DNA from: a virus | Reading direction: 5' to 3' (one strand) | DNA: 64,000 nt | Virus record (IMG/VR): IMGVR_UViG_3300042430_002694 | Location: 62,001-126,000 of that record | Translations under genes and position numbers: made by a program | Shown: in pieces, positions 62,113 to 64,000 of the stretch | Layout: each line of letters opens with the position of its first letter | How positions within the stretch are numbered: the first letter of the stretch is position 1 | The notes under the pieces: generated by a model | What the model was told of the DNA's origin: nothing | What the model saw: the letters and a program-made list of their open reading frames with translations, nothing else | Database searches by the model: none

Positions 62113-63128
62113 GAATTTTTGAAGAAAATATCCCAGGCCATACTTTTTATCAAATTGGATTACTTGATGCAATCTCTGAAAAATACGGAAACGAGAATTT
62201 CGATTTCTATAATTACATGGACACAGAACGTGCATTTGCCGTTAGGCCGATATATCCAGACGGAATACTTGGACAGGTGTTTGAGGGTTTTACTCAACAC
62301 TTAATCAAGGAGTATCGAATTGGCTATGAGGATGTTCTTCTGAATATGTCAAATAAAGAATACGATAAAATTTTCTTAAAGGCTAGATTCAGAAATCTTT
62401 CAACTCTCCAAAAGAAGTTAAAGGATGCTCAGAGATTTGAGACATTTATAAAACATGCATTGGCTTGCGGATACGCTCCATCTGACATCGTTATTTTAGA
62501 TACTGACTTATCTCTAAGTCCGGAATTCTTAGAAACGATTGAGAATCTTGGGATAACTAGAGAAATTGTCTCAGTAACTATTCCAGGAATAGGATCAAAA
62601 TTCTTAGATTCGTGTTTGTCTGTGCATGAGAACTCAATAAAGCCGACTGTTAACAGCTTACTATATTACGGAAATCTGTCATTTGATAATTATAAAGAAG
62701 GTCACACAAAAAACCCAATAATAAATGATATTATTACTCAGGTGGAAAATGTGAAAATGTTCAACGGTGATACTTTTCAATTAACTGTATCGGCTAAAGA
62801 AACTGAGGACTTAACTAATTGGATCAATTCATTAGATCGAGCGTACTTGATTCCTAGACAGAATCGTGAAGCGATTTGGAATTCATTCACTAACTCGCTC
62901 GTATCAATTAATGTAAGTAAAGATCTTTATTTACAGGCAGGTTTTACTCCAGCTAGAGTGTACGAATCCATTATTTTTGGAGTAATTCCAGTTTCATATA
63001 TGAAAGGCCACCATTCAGCAATGACATTTGAAACAGTAGATGACTTCTTTGAGATTTGCAAGTTCCTTTCCGAGTGCTCATCGGGTGACTATTTTAAAAT
63101 ACTTCGAGAAATCGCAAAGGCGCTTTAG
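62070..63128 (+). CDS. GT-B-type glycosyltransferase, possibly T4 beta-glucosyltransferase-like
   Basis: This 352-residue protein has a GT-B layout: an N-terminal Rossmann half (KSLYCYFGELGIFEENIPGHTFYQIGLLDAI) and a donor-binding C-terminal half (NSFTNSLVSINVSKDLYLQAGFTPARVYESIIFGVIPVSYM). The R-x-YE-x-x-x-x-G-x-I/V-P-V pattern is shared with many GT-B enzymes, including T4 DNA beta-glucosyltransferase, whose C-terminus has a comparable R-x-WET-x-A-S-D-A-V-M element. Its substrate might be DNA bases, given the overlapping DNA glycosylase, or a protein glycan, given the FkbM gene two genes upstream. The function stays open. Confidence 0.65.
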   Translation: MEKTKSLYCYFGELGIFEENIPGHTFYQIGLLDAISEKYGNENFDFYNYMDTERAFAVRPIYPDGILGQVFEGFTQHLIKEYRIGYEDVLLNMSNKEYDKIFLKARFRNLSTLQKKLKDAQRFETFIKHALACGYAPSDIVILDTDLSLSPEFLETIENLGITREIVSVTIPGIGSKFLDSCLSVHENSIKPTVNSLLYYGNLSFDNYKEGHTKNPIINDIITQVENVKMFNGDTFQLTVSAKETEDLTNWINSLDRAYLIPRQNREAIWNSFTNSLVSINVSKDLYLQAGFTPARVYESIIFGVIPVSYMKGHHSAMTFETVDDFFEICKFLSECSSGDYFKILREIAKAL

Positions 63129-63142
63129 CATCAGGGCCCACG

Positions 63143-63155
63143 AATAAATAATAAG
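63143..63155 (+). promoter_or_regulatory. Late-promoter-like motif (AATAAATAATAAG)
   Basis: The core ends 23 bases before the ATG at 63174 of the gene at the right edge. Confidence 0.6.
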
Positions 63156-63173
63156 AAATTACTATTTTTATAA

Positions 63174-64000
63174 ATGTCATACGTAGTTTCGTCCCAACAG
63201 TTTTTTGAATCGTTATCGACTTCAGGAAACTCTACTGATAAGCTGACCCAATACTTTAATCAAATACCTGCTGCCTTTTTTGAGGCTCTAGATAAAGTTG
63301 ATTTTAGTATTTTGGCAACGCCAGTTACAATCAAAAGAAAACATTCTGAATCAGAAGTTTTTGCTCACCAAGTATACTTATTTGAGAATTTTGAAGATAT
63401 TCAAGATATTATTCGAAAGGAAGATTTTTTAGCTCGAGCTGGATATGATACGATTGAATTAAGAATCAATGAATCTTATTTAGAAACAATTGAAACTCTT
63501 AACGAGGGTCTATTAGGGTCTATTGGAGACTTCTTAGCTAGCCTAGTAAGTGATCCGGATCCAGTAGAAATGGGTCTTAATATCTTACGTCTTGTGCTGG
63601 ATATTATTGGACTTGTGCCATTCACATGGGTAGGTTTTCCTATTGATATTGTTGCAAACGTTCTATCTGCTCTAATTTCATTGTATAAAGGGGAGTACGT
63701 CTCAATGGTATTAAGCCTTCTTTCAGCAATTGATATTACTCAAGCCTCTGATGTATTGAAGATAGTACTAAAACCAGCAATGCCGTTATTGGAAAAAATT
63801 CTACCTCTCATATTTAGATCTGGGAAGGACGTTGTTGCTCTAGAAAAAGGAGTAATTGCACTAAAAGATGGAATTATCCGAATCGGCGGAAAGAGTTTAT
63901 TAGACAATGTGATTAGCTTATTTAAAGGACTTGCTAAGTTTTTCCTAAACACCGCAGTCTCAGTAGTTAGAATGATCGCCGGGTTTATGGATACTGCGAT
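63174..64000 (+). CDS. Hydrophobic-core protein, 3' truncated by the window
   Basis: About 275 residues are visible, open to the right edge. The N-terminal 115 residues are soluble and mixed. Residues about 116-195 then form several long hydrophobic helices (NILRLVLDIIGLVPFTWVGFPIDIVANVLSALISLY, SMVLSLLSAIDI), followed by helices with regular Lys/Leu spacing (KIVLKPAMPLLEKILPLIFRSG). The pattern resembles membrane-active toxin or injection proteins, but no named domain is recognised. Start chosen at the ATG at 63174. Confidence 0.6.
   Translation, partial: MSYVVSSQQFFESLSTSGNSTDKLTQYFNQIPAAFFEALDKVDFSILATPVTIKRKHSESEVFAHQVYLFENFEDIQDIIRKEDFLARAGYDTIELRINESYLETIETLNEGLLGSIGDFLASLVSDPDPVEMGLNILRLVLDIIGLVPFTWVGFPIDIVANVLSALISLYKGEYVSMVLSLLSAIDITQASDVLKIVLKPAMPLLEKILPLIFRSGKDVVALEKGVIALKDGIIRIGGKSLLDNVISLFKGLAKFFLNTAVSVVRMIAGFMDTA

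Overview
The window is a virion-morphogenesis region of a large T4-like tailed phage (myovirus). Hallmark genes seen directly are a gp17-like large terminase preceded by a likely small terminase, a gp6-like baseplate wedge, a gp15-like tail sheath stabiliser, a tail-tube-like protein and PhoH. The host is most likely a member of the Bacteroidota. The DNA is AT-rich, almost no start codon has a Shine-Dalgarno sequence (leaders are A-rich), and the phage carries its own tmRNA whose tag appears to resume on Gly. This is an inference from sequence style, not a database match. Genes run off both edges.

Layout. 1-18.3 kb: baseplate/fibre proteins (a mega-protein with a seven-repeat beta-propeller, a collagen-tipped fibre, a Thr-rich linker fibre), interrupted by an amidoligase-like enzyme with a pentapeptide-like tail and a glycosyltransferase. 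18.3-32.2 kb: two collagen-like fibre genes. The first encodes 3730 residues, about 80% of them Gly-X-Y triplets made almost only of Gly, Ser, Thr and Asn; the second mixes this repeat with proline-rich [11 protein letters not shown] collagen. 32.4-39.4 kb: a protein-modification island directly downstream: a prolyl-hydroxylase-type 2OG-Fe(II) oxygenase, a GT4/GT-A/FkbM triple fusion, a small methyltransferase, and a methyltransferase fused to a TibC/BAHT-type protein O-heptosyltransferase. 39.4-44.2 kb: tail tube-like gene, then a minus-strand block (gp15-like, two LamG paralogues, a 31-residue zinc-ribbon protein) and the tmRNA. 44.3-54.9 kb: gp6, terminase, PhoH, an ECF-type sigma factor, a membrane-protein cassette and small virion or assembly genes. 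55-60.8 kb: structural genes, including one with a 9-A slippage site leading into a KOW/SH3-like module. 60.9-64 kb: FkbM methyltransferase, an MBD4-like DNA glycosylase overlapping a GT-B glycosyltransferase, and a hydrophobic protein cut by the right edge.

How it fits together. A motif close to GATAAATAACTAAAAG sits 17-31 bases before many gene starts on both strands and before the tmRNA. It resembles the T4 late promoter TATAAATA, and the phage sigma factor at 49.99 kb is a candidate to read it. The most interesting hypothesis is that the phage builds very long collagen-like fibres and carries its own enzymes to hydroxylate, O-glycosylate and methylate them, a phage analogue of collagen maturation. 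The substrate link is inferred from gene order and from the Ser preference of TibC-type enzymes, and is untested.
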